From positions 1 through 8,654 of the forward strand of contig NHET02000101.1 of the NCBI GenBank assembly GCA_002170355.2: a stretch of DNA of 8,654 nucleotides, given 5' to 3'. The notes under the pieces were generated by a model. It saw only the letters and a list, made by a program, of their open reading frames with translations, ran no database searches and had not been told where the DNA came from. The position numbers and the translations under genes were made by a program. This document shows, in pieces, positions 1-6,605 of the stretch (position 1 is its first letter; each line of letters opens with the position of its first letter). Origin of the DNA: Gammaproteobacteria bacterium TMED92. Its GTDB lineage: Bacteria; Pseudomonadota; Gammaproteobacteria; Pseudomonadales; Azotimanducaceae.

Positions 1-1
1 A

Positions 2-235
2 GTTAAGCAAGGGCAAATAATCGGCTATGTGGGCTCTACAGGGTTAGCCACCGGTCCACATTTGCACTACGAATTCTTGGTCAATGGTGTGCACAAGAAC
101 CCGCGAACAGTGGCCTTGCCCAAAGCCGAGTCAGTAGCAAAACAGGAGTTGCCGTTGTTCGTGCAAGCAACTCGCCAACACTCCTTGTTGTTGAATGCCT
201 TCCGCCAGCAAATGACTACCATGGCTGCCCAATGA
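2..235 (+). CDS. M23 family (LytM-type) metallopeptidase, C-terminal part; 5' end outside the window
   Basis: This is the last 77 codons of a zinc peptidase of the M23 (lysostaphin/LytM) family, which cleaves peptide cross-links of peptidoglycan in the periplasm. Visible are the family's C-terminal strands: a [13 protein letters not shown] segment followed by GPHLHYE, whose HxH (residues 20 and 22 of the visible part) supplies a zinc ligand and a catalytic histidine. The other zinc ligands lie upstream of the window, so I cannot say whether the enzyme is intact or what precedes the domain (LysM repeats, signal peptide, coiled coil). About 50 residues follow the catalytic core, ending in a Gln/Met/Ala-rich tail with no recognised domain. 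Its TGA stop overlaps the ATG of anmK (ATGA), so the two are translationally coupled. The same pair occurs in Pseudomonas, from memory downstream of tyrS. Family assignment is secure; the exact substrate bond is unknown. Confidence 0.9.
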   Translation, partial: VKQGQIIGYVGSTGLATGPHLHYEFLVNGVHKNPRTVALPKAESVAKQELPLFVQATRQHSLLLNAFRQQMTTMAAQ

Positions 236-1359
236 CCGAAGCCGACCTTTACGTCGGTTGCATGACTGGCACCAGTGTCGATGCTTTGGACTTGGCTCTG
301 ATTAACGTCGCCGCCGATGGCGAGGTCGACATCGTGGCAGCGGAATCTGCACCCATTTCTTTTGAGCTTCGCCAACAGTTATTGGCCCTTGGTCAAGCCG
401 AAAACGACAACATTGACCGCCTGGGCGCGTGCGATAGGGCGCTAGGGCACGCTACGGCAGACGCCATACAAGCCTTTCTTGCGAAGTCAGGCTACGACGC
501 TACAGATATTCGAGCGATTGGTAGTCATGGACAGACAGTGCGCCACCGTCCGCCTGGTACAACAGGGGATCCATTCACGCTACAAATCGGTGACCCGAAC
601 ATCATTGCCGAAAAAACCAACATCACCACAGTCGCAGATTTTCGGCGTCGGGATATGGCAGCAGGAGGCCATGGAGCACCGTTGGTACCGAGATTCCACG
701 CGGCGCTATTTAGCAGCAAAGTACCCGACGCCTGCGTCATTAATATCGGCGGCATCAGTAATGTATCGCTACTCGGGGCGCAACTTCGAGGTTTTGATAC
801 TGGACCAGGTAACGGCCTTCTGGATCAATGGTGTGATAAACACTTGTCCGAGGCCTACGACAAGGAAGGGGTTTGGGCTGCGGGCGGCAAAGTGAACGAA
901 ATCTTGCTCGATATCCTTTTGGCCGATCAGTTTTTCTCTCGCCCACCACCAAAGAGTACTGGCCGAGAGTATTTTAACCTGGCGTGGCTAGAGCAGTGTG
1001 CTGAGGGCAAGAATCTGTCCCTAGCAGCAGCTCAAGATATCCAGGCGACCTTATCCCAATTGACAGCAACGAGCATTGCTCGCGCTCTACAAAATTGGGG
1101 CGGCAATCTAAGCGCGCTGATCATCTGTGGCGGTGGCAGGCATAACACTGACTTGATGAGTCGATTACGCCACGCAGCACTGATGCTTAGCGACGCTCCA
1201 CACACAATCGAGCCGAGTGAACATTGGGGGGTCGATGGCGACGCGATAGAGGCAGCGGCCTTTGCCTGGTTCGCGCATCGCCGGTTGCACCACCTGCCAG
1301 GCAACGTCGCCGGTGTAACAGGAGCAAGAGGCGAGCGGGTTCTTGGAGCGATTTTCTAG
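232..1359 (+). CDS. anmK: Anhydro-N-acetylmuramic acid kinase AnmK
   Basis: AnmK phosphorylates and opens 1,6-anhydro-N-acetylmuramic acid, a peptidoglycan turnover product, with ATP. It yields MurNAc-6-phosphate for cell-wall recycling in the cytoplasm. The 375 residues match the usual length (about 360-380). Visible signatures are the N-terminal phosphate loop GTSVDALD (13-20), GSHGQTVRH (97-105), DFRRRD with the following GGHGAPLVP (136-153), NIGGISNVS (171-179), RGFDTGPGN (186-194) with D189 as likely catalytic base, PKSTGRE (240-246), DIQATL (269-274), CGGGRHN (299-305) and a C-terminal LPGN..VTGARG. The start is fixed by the ATGA overlap with the upstream peptidase gene. The pairing fits: the peptidase acts on the wall and this kinase recycles fragments. 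One oddity is alanine at position 18, where the family motif as I know it is GTSxDGxD. No other defect is seen. Confidence 0.96.
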   Translation: MTEADLYVGCMTGTSVDALDLALINVAADGEVDIVAAESAPISFELRQQLLALGQAENDNIDRLGACDRALGHATADAIQAFLAKSGYDATDIRAIGSHGQTVRHRPPGTTGDPFTLQIGDPNIIAEKTNITTVADFRRRDMAAGGHGAPLVPRFHAALFSSKVPDACVINIGGISNVSLLGAQLRGFDTGPGNGLLDQWCDKHLSEAYDKEGVWAAGGKVNEILLDILLADQFFSRPPPKSTGREYFNLAWLEQCAEGKNLSLAAAQDIQATLSQLTATSIARALQNWGGNLSALIICGGGRHNTDLMSRLRHAALMLSDAPHTIEPSEHWGVDGDAIEAAAFAWFAHRRLHHLPGNVAGVTGARGERVLGAIF

Positions 1360-1413
1360 TATCGGGCCGATACCTCAAACGTCGGTTTAACAGGTCTTAG
1401 CCGACGCCTCAAA
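1359..1413. repeat. Small repeats and hairpins between the converging anmK and erpA genes
   Basis: The 49-base gap between two converging stop codons holds a perfect inverted repeat GTATCGG-G-CCGATAC (1359-1373). A second possible stem pairs CGTCGG (1380-1385) with CCGACG (1401-1406) across a 15-base loop. The segment GCCGATACCTCAAA (1366-1379) recurs as GCCGACGCCTCAAA (1400-1413) with 12 of 14 bases identical. No T-run follows either stem on either strand, so a standard intrinsic terminator is not supported, though a weak bidirectional one remains possible. Confidence 0.4.
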
Positions 1414-1744
1414 TAGAGAACGAGTTCCCACAACCACAAGTCGACGCTGCATTAGGGTTCTTAACCACAAACTGCGAGCCACTTAAGTCCTCTACAAACT
1501 CAATAGCTGCCCCTTCTAAATATGGGTAACTCATTGAATCCACCACCATGGTCTCGCCATCGCGCACGATTACGGCGTCGTCCTCAGCGATGTCGTTATC
1601 GAACGTAAAGCCATAGGAAAATCCATTACAGCCACCGCCCGACACGAACACTCTTAAATTGAGTGATTGGTCTCCCTCTCGGGATTTAAGTTCTCGAATC
1701 TTTGCGGCCGCACTTTTTGAAAACTCAATTGCTAGATTTTGCAT
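1409..1744 (-). CDS. erpA: Iron-sulfur cluster insertion protein ErpA (A-type carrier)
   Basis: ErpA is a cytoplasmic A-type carrier that receives Fe-S clusters from the assembly machinery and delivers them to apo-enzymes, including those of isoprenoid synthesis and respiration. The 111 residues span the whole HesB/IscA fold. All three cluster-binding cysteines are present: C39 in SGGGCNGF, and C103 and C105 in STCGCGNSFSI at the very C-terminus. The DSMSYPYLEGA segment (69-79) and NPNA before the CGCG are typical of ErpA rather than IscA or SufA. No in-frame alternative start lies just upstream. Ribosome binding is weak: a TAGGT lies about 14 bases before the ATG. The gene follows the bactofilin gene by 63 bases, so it could be co-transcribed or have its own promoter. 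The erpA/anmK convergent arrangement also occurs in Pseudomonas. Confidence 0.95.
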   Translation of the reverse strand: MQNLAIEFSKSAAAKIRELKSREGDQSLNLRVFVSGGGCNGFSYGFTFDNDIAEDDAVIVRDGETMVVDSMSYPYLEGAAIEFVEDLSGSQFVVKNPNAASTCGCGNSFSI

Positions 1745-1807
1745 ACGGGCATGTCTACCTAATCAGTCGTAACTATTGTTTTCCAACACACAATTGTCGA
1801 CGCTTCG

Positions 1808-2209
1808 TTACTTCTTACCAACAGGTTCCACAGCCAATTGGGCCACCGAGCCAACATCACTTACAGTTTGTTCTGTATGTACTAATCGCCCTTGTACCTG
1901 AGCACCGAGTTGCATCTCAATGAGCGCATAAAATAGGTCGCCTTTCACCTGAGCGCCAGCCGCTAGCTCCAGTCGTTGCGTCGCGTGAACATCGCCCTCG
2001 ACCCGCCCGTTTATGACGACATTCGGCGCCTTCACCTCGCCGGCAACCAAGCCTTCCGGGCTGATAACCAATTGGGCTTCAGGCTTTTCTGCAATGATGT
2101 TTCCGCGGACTTCGCCTTTGACAAACAACTGATTGTCAAAGTGCACATCTCCTTCGACCTTAGTACCCGGCGCTATCAGCGTAATTGCCTGTTCTTTCTT
2201 GCTCTTCAT
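1808..2209 (-). CDS. Bactofilin (polymer-forming cytoskeletal protein)
   Basis: Bactofilins polymerise without nucleotide into filaments or membrane-associated sheets that place cell-wall enzymes and other proteins. With the chosen start the protein has 133 residues, a normal size for a small bactofilin. The core is a right-handed beta-helix, visible as a repeating V-x-G pattern with glycines near residues 20, 36, 57, 72, 90 and 107 (VEGDV, VRGNI, VAGEV, VEGDV, VKGDL, VQGRL), one per 15-21-residue turn. It is preceded by the typical ITLIAPGTKVEGDV entry and followed by a disordered Thr/Val/Ser-rich tail of about 24 residues ending GKK. There is no membrane segment. I chose the start reading MKSKKEQ because a GAGG lies six bases before it; an ATG at 2230 would add seven residues without a ribosome-binding site. 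It lies 38 bases downstream of a gene for a membrane-anchored coiled-coil protein, a possible partner. Confidence 0.9.
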   Translation of the reverse strand: MKSKKEQAITLIAPGTKVEGDVHFDNQLFVKGEVRGNIIAEKPEAQLVISPEGLVAGEVKAPNVVINGRVEGDVHATQRLELAAGAQVKGDLFYALIEMQLGAQVQGRLVHTEQTVSDVGSVAQLAVEPVGKK

Positions 2210-2215
2210 GTTGTA

Positions 2216-2219
2216 CCTC
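2216..2219 (-). promoter_or_regulatory. Ribosome-binding site that decides the bactofilin start
   Basis: On the minus strand GAGG is followed by six bases (TACAAC) and the ATG whose first base is 2209. The upstream in-frame ATG (first base 2230) has no purine-rich site at suitable distance, so the shorter protein is preferred. Confidence 0.6.
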
Positions 2220-2247
2220 GCAAGCCGCATGCTGCGACCGCATTACT

Positions 2248-2940
2248 CTACGCCTGCTCTATTGCCCACTCGAAGTCAGCTGTAACGGGCGTATTACCCT
2301 GTTGCCGAACTTCTATGGACACTCGCTCCGGACTAAATCCCTCTGGCAGTCTAAGTTGTCCAACCAAGTCTTGAAAGTATCTGAATCTATACTTTAACGG
2401 AAAACCGACCAAGGCATTGTCTTTGCCAAAAACAACGCTTTGACGGTTATCGTCTTGTGACCCTATAAATTTAACAATGACCTCACCACCGACGTACTTA
2501 CGGTTCTCCGCGGTCTGGGTCACTAAGACCGAGAATTGGTATACCAGTGGAGTCTTGGTTGCGAATAAAGCAAAGTCGGCGATGCGCAGACCTTCACCTT
2601 TACCGTCTACGTCCATGAGGTCACGATAAAAGCTGACTGCGTCTTTGAGCTCAGCATTCGCACTGAGCAGCTCGGTCAATTGCACTTGCAGCCCTTGTGC
2701 TACTTGCTCTTGCACATTGGCTGAGAGTTCAGCCGCGACCAGATCTTTTTGTAACTCGTCGTTTTTATTGTTCGCCGCAAAAAGTTGCTGGCTGAGAGCG
2801 CTGTTTTGAAAAACCGCTTCTTTACCAAACCACTGTCCAGACACGAACCCTATAAGCAAAAATGCCAGCATCGCTGCAACAACAAGTAGACCCTGCTTCA
2901 CTGTTTTTCTTGGCGCGTGGCGCACGACTTTATATTGCAT
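2248..2940 (-). CDS. DUF6776-like bitopic membrane protein with coiled coil
   Basis: The function is unknown. The 230-residue protein has a short basic N-terminal tail (1-16, with YKVV at 3-6 and several Arg/Lys) and one membrane helix at about 17-35. A Gln/Leu/Asn/Glu-rich predicted coiled coil follows at about 44-105. A compact C-terminal domain (about 110-228) is rich in beta-forming residues (LVYQFSVLVTQ, GGEVIVKF, LKYRFRYFQ, ERVSIEVRQQ) and ends ADFEWAIEQA. Positive charge before the helix suggests N-in topology, with the coiled coil and C-domain in the periplasm. By recollection it matches the DUF6776 proteins encoded beside bactofilin and erpA in Pseudomonas; I cannot confirm the domain number here. 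The start is supported by AAGGA four bases before the ATG. It is first in a minus-strand group with the bactofilin (38 bases downstream) and erpA, which hints at a role in anchoring or using the bactofilin scaffold. Confidence 0.78.
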   Translation of the reverse strand: MQYKVVRHAPRKTVKQGLLVVAAMLAFLLIGFVSGQWFGKEAVFQNSALSQQLFAANNKNDELQKDLVAAELSANVQEQVAQGLQVQLTELLSANAELKDAVSFYRDLMDVDGKGEGLRIADFALFATKTPLVYQFSVLVTQTAENRKYVGGEVIVKFIGSQDDNRQSVVFGKDNALVGFPLKYRFRYFQDLVGQLRLPEGFSPERVSIEVRQQGNTPVTADFEWAIEQA

Positions 2941-3134
2941 GGGATCCTTAGCCGCTGATTCTCTGTTTAGGATGAACCGAGGGTGTACAAGCTATGGTAG
3001 TTTGATTTTTTTATACTTCGTCAACGCCAGATACTTTACGATTGCACGTCGGCCATCTTGTCATCGAGCGCTTCCGAGCGTAAAGCTTAGCCAGATTTTT
3101 CGCTTTTACAAACTAGTTGTTGGGAATCCGCTAC
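2941..3134. promoter_or_regulatory. Divergent promoter region between the DUF6776-like gene and hemJ
   Basis: This 194-base spacer must carry the promoters for both outward-facing genes. The best plus-strand candidate is TTGTCA (3058-3063), 17 bases, then TAAAGC (3081-3086). A stronger -10 look-alike, TATACT (3012-3017), lacks a partner. On the minus strand TTGACG (complement of 3019-3024) lies 19 bases before TACCAT (complement of 2994-2999), and TATAAA (complement of 3010-3015) overlaps the plus-strand TATACT. None is a strong consensus pair. I recognise no operator. The region is A/T-rich around 3001-3017. No small gene is supported here. Confidence 0.35.
3122..3125 (+). promoter_or_regulatory. 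Ribosome-binding site that decides the hemJ start
   Basis: GGGA ends nine bases before the ATG at 3135. An upstream in-frame TTG (3117) would add six residues but has no purine-rich site before it, and family members start close to the first membrane helix. Confidence 0.5.
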
Positions 3135-3566
3135 ATGTCGATCTATCTAATACTCAAGGCGCTGCATTTGATCAGTGTTGTGACTTGGTTTGCCGGAATA
3201 TTTTATCTCCCGCGTCTCTTTGTCTACCACTCGACCGCCGAAGATCAAATCAGCAAAGACCGCTTTGTTACGATGGAGACCAAGCTTTATCGAGTGATCA
3301 TGAATCCATCAATGATTATCACATTGATCTTGGGAATATGGATGTTGGCACTAAATTGGTCAGGATATTCCAGTCAGGTTTGGATTTGGATTAAGCTCGC
3401 CTTGATCCTGGTTCTCGTGGGTTACCACCACTATTGTCTGGGCATCATCAAAGCTTTCGCCCGGGGCGAGGTGCGCCACAGTGAAAAATTCTTGCGCATC
3501 TTTAACGAAATCCCCGTCCTTATATTAGTCAGCGTAGTCTTCCTGGCCGTACTAAAACCGTTTTAA
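3135..3566 (+). CDS. hemJ: Protoporphyrinogen IX oxidase HemJ
   Basis: HemJ is the membrane protein that oxidises protoporphyrinogen IX to protoporphyrin IX, the step before iron insertion in heme synthesis, in bacteria lacking or not relying on HemG/HemY. The 143 residues match the family length. There are four predicted membrane helices, at about 3-23, 57-75, 83-103 and 127-141. Hallmarks are KALHLISVVTWFAG with H11, the YLPRLFVYH segment (24-32), YRVIMNPSM (52-60), WIKLALILVLVGYHHY (85-100) with K87 and H98/H99, and RIFNEIP (121-127). The conserved histidine in helix 1 is reported as a heme ligand in the family (from memory). hemL starts 18 bases downstream, so the two heme genes probably form one transcript. 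No truncation or missing signature is seen. Confidence 0.93.
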   Translation: MSIYLILKALHLISVVTWFAGIFYLPRLFVYHSTAEDQISKDRFVTMETKLYRVIMNPSMIITLILGIWMLALNWSGYSSQVWIWIKLALILVLVGYHHYCLGIIKAFARGEVRHSEKFLRIFNEIPVLILVSVVFLAVLKPF

Positions 3567-3575
3567 TCAATGACC

Positions 3576-3579
3576 GAGG
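3576..3579 (+). promoter_or_regulatory. Ribosome-binding site that decides the hemL start
   Basis: GAGG lies five bases before the ATG at 3585. The upstream in-frame ATG at 3570 has only T/A-rich sequence before it, so initiation at 3585 is preferred; it also gives an N-terminus closer to that of E. coli HemL. Confidence 0.6.
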
Positions 3580-3584
3580 CTCAA

Positions 3585-4880
3585 ATGAAACGCAACCAAT
3601 CTAGCGCTCTTATGCAACGCGCCTGTCTGTCGATTCCAGGTGGCGTGAATTCTCCTGTTCGGGCGTTCAAGGGTGTTGGCGGTGACCCGGTTTTTTTCGA
3701 ACGTGCCGATGGAGCCTTCATTTTTGATGTCGACGGCAACCAATACGTTGACTACATAGGCTCTTGGGGGCCAATGGTACTAGGTCACAACCATCCACCA
3801 ACGATCAATGCGGTGCAGCAACAAGCGAGCAAAGCCCTGGGCTTTGGCGCGCCAACAGAGGTGGAAATAGAGCTCGCCGAAACCATCGTGCAAAGAGTCC
3901 CAAGTATGCAGCAAGTGCGCATGGTCAACTCCGGTACGGAAGCCACGATGTCTGCAATACGCTTGGCCCGAGGCTTCACGGGTAGAGACCTAATCTTAAA
4001 ATTCACCGGCTGCTACCATGGACACTCGGACTCACTGCTCGTTAAGGCCGGCAGCGGTGTGCTGACCTTGGGGTTACCAAATTCACCGGGGGTGCCAGCA
4101 GATCTGGCGGCGTGCACGCTGTCTATTCCGTTTAACGATTTGGATGCCGTGGAGCAGGTGTTCGAGCAATACCGCAGCAAAATCTCCTGCGTTATTGTCG
4201 AGCCTATTGCCGGCAACATGGGTTGTATCCCACCGTTGCCCGGTTATCTGCAAGGACTGCGAGACATCACTTCCAAGGACGGTGCACTGCTGATATTCGA
4301 TGAGGTGATGACAGGATTTAGAGTCTCTCCGGGCGGCGCCCAAACGTTATATGACATCACCCCCGATTTAACGACGTTAGGAAAAATTGTCGGTGGCGGC
4401 TTACCGGTTGGCGCCTTCGGCGGGCGCCACGAGGTAATGCAAGAGATTGCTCCCGCAGGACCCATATACCAGGCCGGCACCCTGTCGGGTAATCCACTGG
4501 CAATGGTGGCCGGCCTTTCAACGCTGAAGCATTTGACGCCGACTGTATACGATGCGATTAACACAGCCACACAGAAACTCGTCAATGGGTTGGTTGAACG
4601 CGCAACCAGTTCAGGCATTCAAGTCTGCGAGAATCACGTGTGCGGTATGTTCAGTTTATTTTTCGATGTTGATCAAGCAGACAACTACGATGACGTTGCC
4701 AATTCGAATATTGAGCGCTTCAATCGCTTCTTTCATAGCATGCTCGATCAAGGTATTTACCTCGCGCCCTCCGCCTTTGAAGCGGGTTTTATCAGCGCAA
4801 AACATACAGATGAGATCATTGCGTCTACTCTGTCAGCCGCTGAAATCGCCTTTACAAATATCGCCTCAAATAAAATCTAA
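3585..4880 (+). CDS. hemL: Glutamate-1-semialdehyde 2,1-aminomutase HemL
   Basis: HemL converts glutamate-1-semialdehyde to 5-aminolevulinate, completing the C5 entry into tetrapyrrole synthesis; it is a cytoplasmic pyridoxal-phosphate enzyme. With the chosen start it has 431 residues (E. coli HemL about 426). Signatures include [17 protein letters not shown] near the N-terminus, [14 protein letters not shown] (116-129), GCYHGHSD (142-149), the cofactor-contacting DEVMTGFR (239-246), and the Schiff-base lysine K267 in [31 protein letters not shown] and the C-terminal [13 protein letters not shown] also match. Alternative start: an ATG at 3570 adds MTEAQ but lacks a ribosome-binding site. It is the second gene of a hemJ–hemL–kinase series with very short gaps (18 and 11 bases), indicating an operon. 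In several other gammaproteobacteria hemL sits beside thiE instead. All key residues are present. Confidence 0.96.
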   Translation: MKRNQSSALMQRACLSIPGGVNSPVRAFKGVGGDPVFFERADGAFIFDVDGNQYVDYIGSWGPMVLGHNHPPTINAVQQQASKALGFGAPTEVEIELAETIVQRVPSMQQVRMVNSGTEATMSAIRLARGFTGRDLILKFTGCYHGHSDSLLVKAGSGVLTLGLPNSPGVPADLAACTLSIPFNDLDAVEQVFEQYRSKISCVIVEPIAGNMGCIPPLPGYLQGLRDITSKDGALLIFDEVMTGFRVSPGGAQTLYDITPDLTTLGKIVGGGLPVGAFGGRHEVMQEIAPAGPIYQAGTLSGNPLAMVAGLSTLKHLTPTVYDAINTATQKLVNGLVERATSSGIQVCENHVCGMFSLFFDVDQADNYDDVANSNIERFNRFFHSMLDQGIYLAPSAFEAGFISAKHTDEIIASTLSAAEIAFTNIASNKI

Positions 4881-4891
4881 TTGGAGTATTC

Positions 4892-5884
4892 ATGACTCAT
4901 TTATATGGCCTTGGTAACGCAATCGTAGATGTCGAAGTTAATGTTGAGGATTCGTTCTTAACGTCTCAGGGTCTACCCAAGGGGCAAATGACACTGGTGG
5001 ACTCAGAGCAAATTCGCACCCTGACCGCTGAGCTTGAGCATCTACAAATGCACCGCTGCAGCGGCGGATCAGCGGCCAACACCATATTTGCAGCCACAGG
5101 TTTTGGCTTACAAACCAGCTACGCCTGTAAAGTCGCTGATGACATCAACGGCCGCTACTTCACCGAGGAAATGGGAACAGCCGGAATCGCCCTCAACGCC
5201 AATTGCTTAAGCGACGATGCCACGGCCAGTTCTGGACAATGCTTGGTGATGATAACCAACGATGCCGAGCGCACAATGTGTACTGATCTTGGAATCTCAG
5301 CAAGTCTGGCGACTGTTGATCTGGACGAGGAACGGCTACGCGAGGCCGATTATTTTTATGTTGAAGGCTATTTGAGTTCGTCTGACGACGGCACCGCGGC
5401 TGCAGTTACCGCGAGCGCCATTGCTCACGCAAATGACGTCAAATCAGCAGTGTCGTTGTCTGACATTTCGATGGTGACGATTTTCAAAAACAACCTGCTC
5501 AGCATTCTTGGCAACGGCGTGCACAGTTTGTTTTGCAACGAAGAAGAAGCTCTCGCCTGGGCTGGTACCGATCGCCTAGACGTGGCAATCGCAGAACTGA
5601 AAGACATTGCCCAAGAGGTCTACATCACGATAGGGGCAAAAGGATCAGTGGTGATCGACCAACACGGGCAGCAGCAAGCTCCGGGGCTGACTGTTTCGCC
5701 AATTGACACCAATGGGGCTGGCGACATCTATGCCGGTGCCTGCCTAGCAGCCCGCTGTGAGGGAGCCAAAGGCATTGACGCCGCCCGTTTCGCAAACCAC
5801 GCTGCTGGTTTCTTGATCACACAATACGGTGCTCGGTTGAAGTCATTGCAGGCCTATGCGGAGCTGAAAAAGTCTTTTCGCTAA
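4892..5884 (+). CDS. PfkB/ribokinase-family kinase, adenosine-kinase-like
   Basis: This is a cytoplasmic ATP-dependent kinase of the PfkB superfamily that phosphorylates a sugar or nucleoside. At 330 residues it has the family length. Visible are the N-terminal YGLGNAIVDVEV strand with its substrate-contacting Asp, the GGSAANT motif (58-64) of PfkB signature 1, NEEEA (216-220), TIGAKGSVV (246-254), and the signature-2 DTNGAGD (272-278) with catalytic base D278 and anion hole. The N-terminus and the MTLVD segment (33-37) resemble bacterial proteins usually annotated adenosine kinase. Substrate cannot be proved from sequence, and ribokinase- or fructokinase-like activity remains possible. A GGAG five bases before the ATG supports the start. 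It follows hemL by 11 bases, so it is probably the last gene of the heme operon, though it has no obvious heme role. It converges on sfsA with a 16-base gap. Confidence 0.85.
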   Translation: MTHLYGLGNAIVDVEVNVEDSFLTSQGLPKGQMTLVDSEQIRTLTAELEHLQMHRCSGGSAANTIFAATGFGLQTSYACKVADDINGRYFTEEMGTAGIALNANCLSDDATASSGQCLVMITNDAERTMCTDLGISASLATVDLDEERLREADYFYVEGYLSSSDDGTAAAVTASAIAHANDVKSAVSLSDISMVTIFKNNLLSILGNGVHSLFCNEEEALAWAGTDRLDVAIAELKDIAQEVYITIGAKGSVVIDQHGQQQAPGLTVSPIDTNGAGDIYAGACLAARCEGAKGIDAARFANHAAGFLITQYGARLKSLQAYAELKKSFR

Positions 5885-5900
5885 CAGCAATAACCTAACC

Positions 5901-6605
5901 TCAAAGGCTGAACTCTAGCCGTCGGCTGAGCGTCATGGTCGCAAGGTCGGTTTCGCAACCATAAGCAAGTACTTCTACCCCAGCGTCCATTGCCTGCCGC
6001 AATCCGTCAGCATAGTTTGGATCGATCTCGCGGGCTGGGCACATACGCTGAATACCTGAATGCTGCACGCAGAACACCAATATGCTGCGAGCCCCGAGAC
6101 TCACTTGGGCTTGCAGTTCTTGCACATGTTTTAGCGCTCTAGCGCTAACGGCGTCGGGAAATGCGCCCAGACCATCACCTAGATGCAAGGTCACGCTCTT
6201 TACTTCTATGAAAGTAGTTACATCGTCGTTAGATAGCTGAAAGTCGAATCGCCCATTGCCAGTGGGAATCGCCGCTTCGGGCTTGATCTGATCATTCTGC
6301 AATTTACCGATCTCGACTATGCGCCCCTGCAACAATGCGTCCATAACCAAACTGTTAGCTCGTGCAGTATTGACACTGACTAGGCCGGTAGCGGTCTCTA
6401 CAAATTCAAGGGTGTGAGCATACTTGCGCTTTGGGTTGTCCGAGCGAGAGTAATAGACCGTGCTTCCGGGTTCGGTACAGCCGGTCATAGCACCGGTATT
6501 TGGACAGTGAGCGGTTAACAACTCGTCCTGCGCATTTATGATGTCGGCTAGAAAGCGCTTATATCGACGCGCTAATCTGCCTTTTTGCAGCGTCGGCAAC
6601 TTCAT
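5901..6605 (-). CDS. sfsA: SfsA family protein (sugar fermentation stimulation protein homolog)
   Basis: SfsA was named from E. coli, where extra copies raised maltose metabolism; its biochemical role is not settled. With the chosen start the protein has 234 residues, as usual. Visible signatures are RYKRFLAD (14-21), HCPNTGAMTGC (33-43), KRKYAHT (59-65), VNTARAN (78-84), GRFDF (118-122), FIEVKSVTL (132-140), FPDAVSARALKHVQEL (149-164) and a C-terminal Asp-Pro-Asn-Tyr (195-198). The D121/E134/K136 set resembles a PD-(D/E)XK nuclease-like core, which fits proposals that the family binds or cuts nucleic acid. I chose the ATG whose ATGA overlaps the stop of the upstream aminotransferase gene, because E. 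coli SfsA begins at the same relative place; a TTG five codons upstream (first base 6620) is less likely. The two genes are translationally coupled. No fault is seen. Confidence 0.92.
   Translation of the reverse strand: MKLPTLQKGRLARRYKRFLADIINAQDELLTAHCPNTGAMTGCTEPGSTVYYSRSDNPKRKYAHTLEFVETATGLVSVNTARANSLVMDALLQGRIVEIGKLQNDQIKPEAAIPTGNGRFDFQLSNDDVTTFIEVKSVTLHLGDGLGAFPDAVSARALKHVQELQAQVSLGARSILVFCVQHSGIQRMCPAREIDPNYADGLRQAMDAGVEVLAYGCETDLATMTLSRRLEFSL

Noticed and set aside
1745..1790. Possible IscR operator upstream of erpA (minus strand ATAGTTAC-GACTGATTAGGTAGAC)
   Set aside because: It shares ATAGTT and GACT with the type 1 IscR motif, but the spacing is wrong by two bases and the right half does not match the palindrome; too weak to call.
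1976..2374. A 132-codon open frame on the plus strand antisense to the bactofilin and DUF6776-like genes
   Set aside because: It lies across two well-supported genes, has no recognisable domain or ribosome-binding site, and its composition is what the opposite strand of coding DNA gives.
2939..3394. A 151-codon plus-strand frame overlapping hemJ in another frame
   Set aside because: It overlaps most of the clear HemJ coding sequence and its translation looks like random frame-shifted sequence without a family match.
4244..4618. A 124-codon minus-strand frame inside hemL
   Set aside because: It is entirely within a canonical HemL gene, and its Pro/Ser-rich translation is typical of an antisense shadow.
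5881..5912. Terminator between the converging kinase and sfsA genes
   Set aside because: Only a four-pair CAGC/GCTG stem with a long loop can be drawn, with no T-run on either strand.
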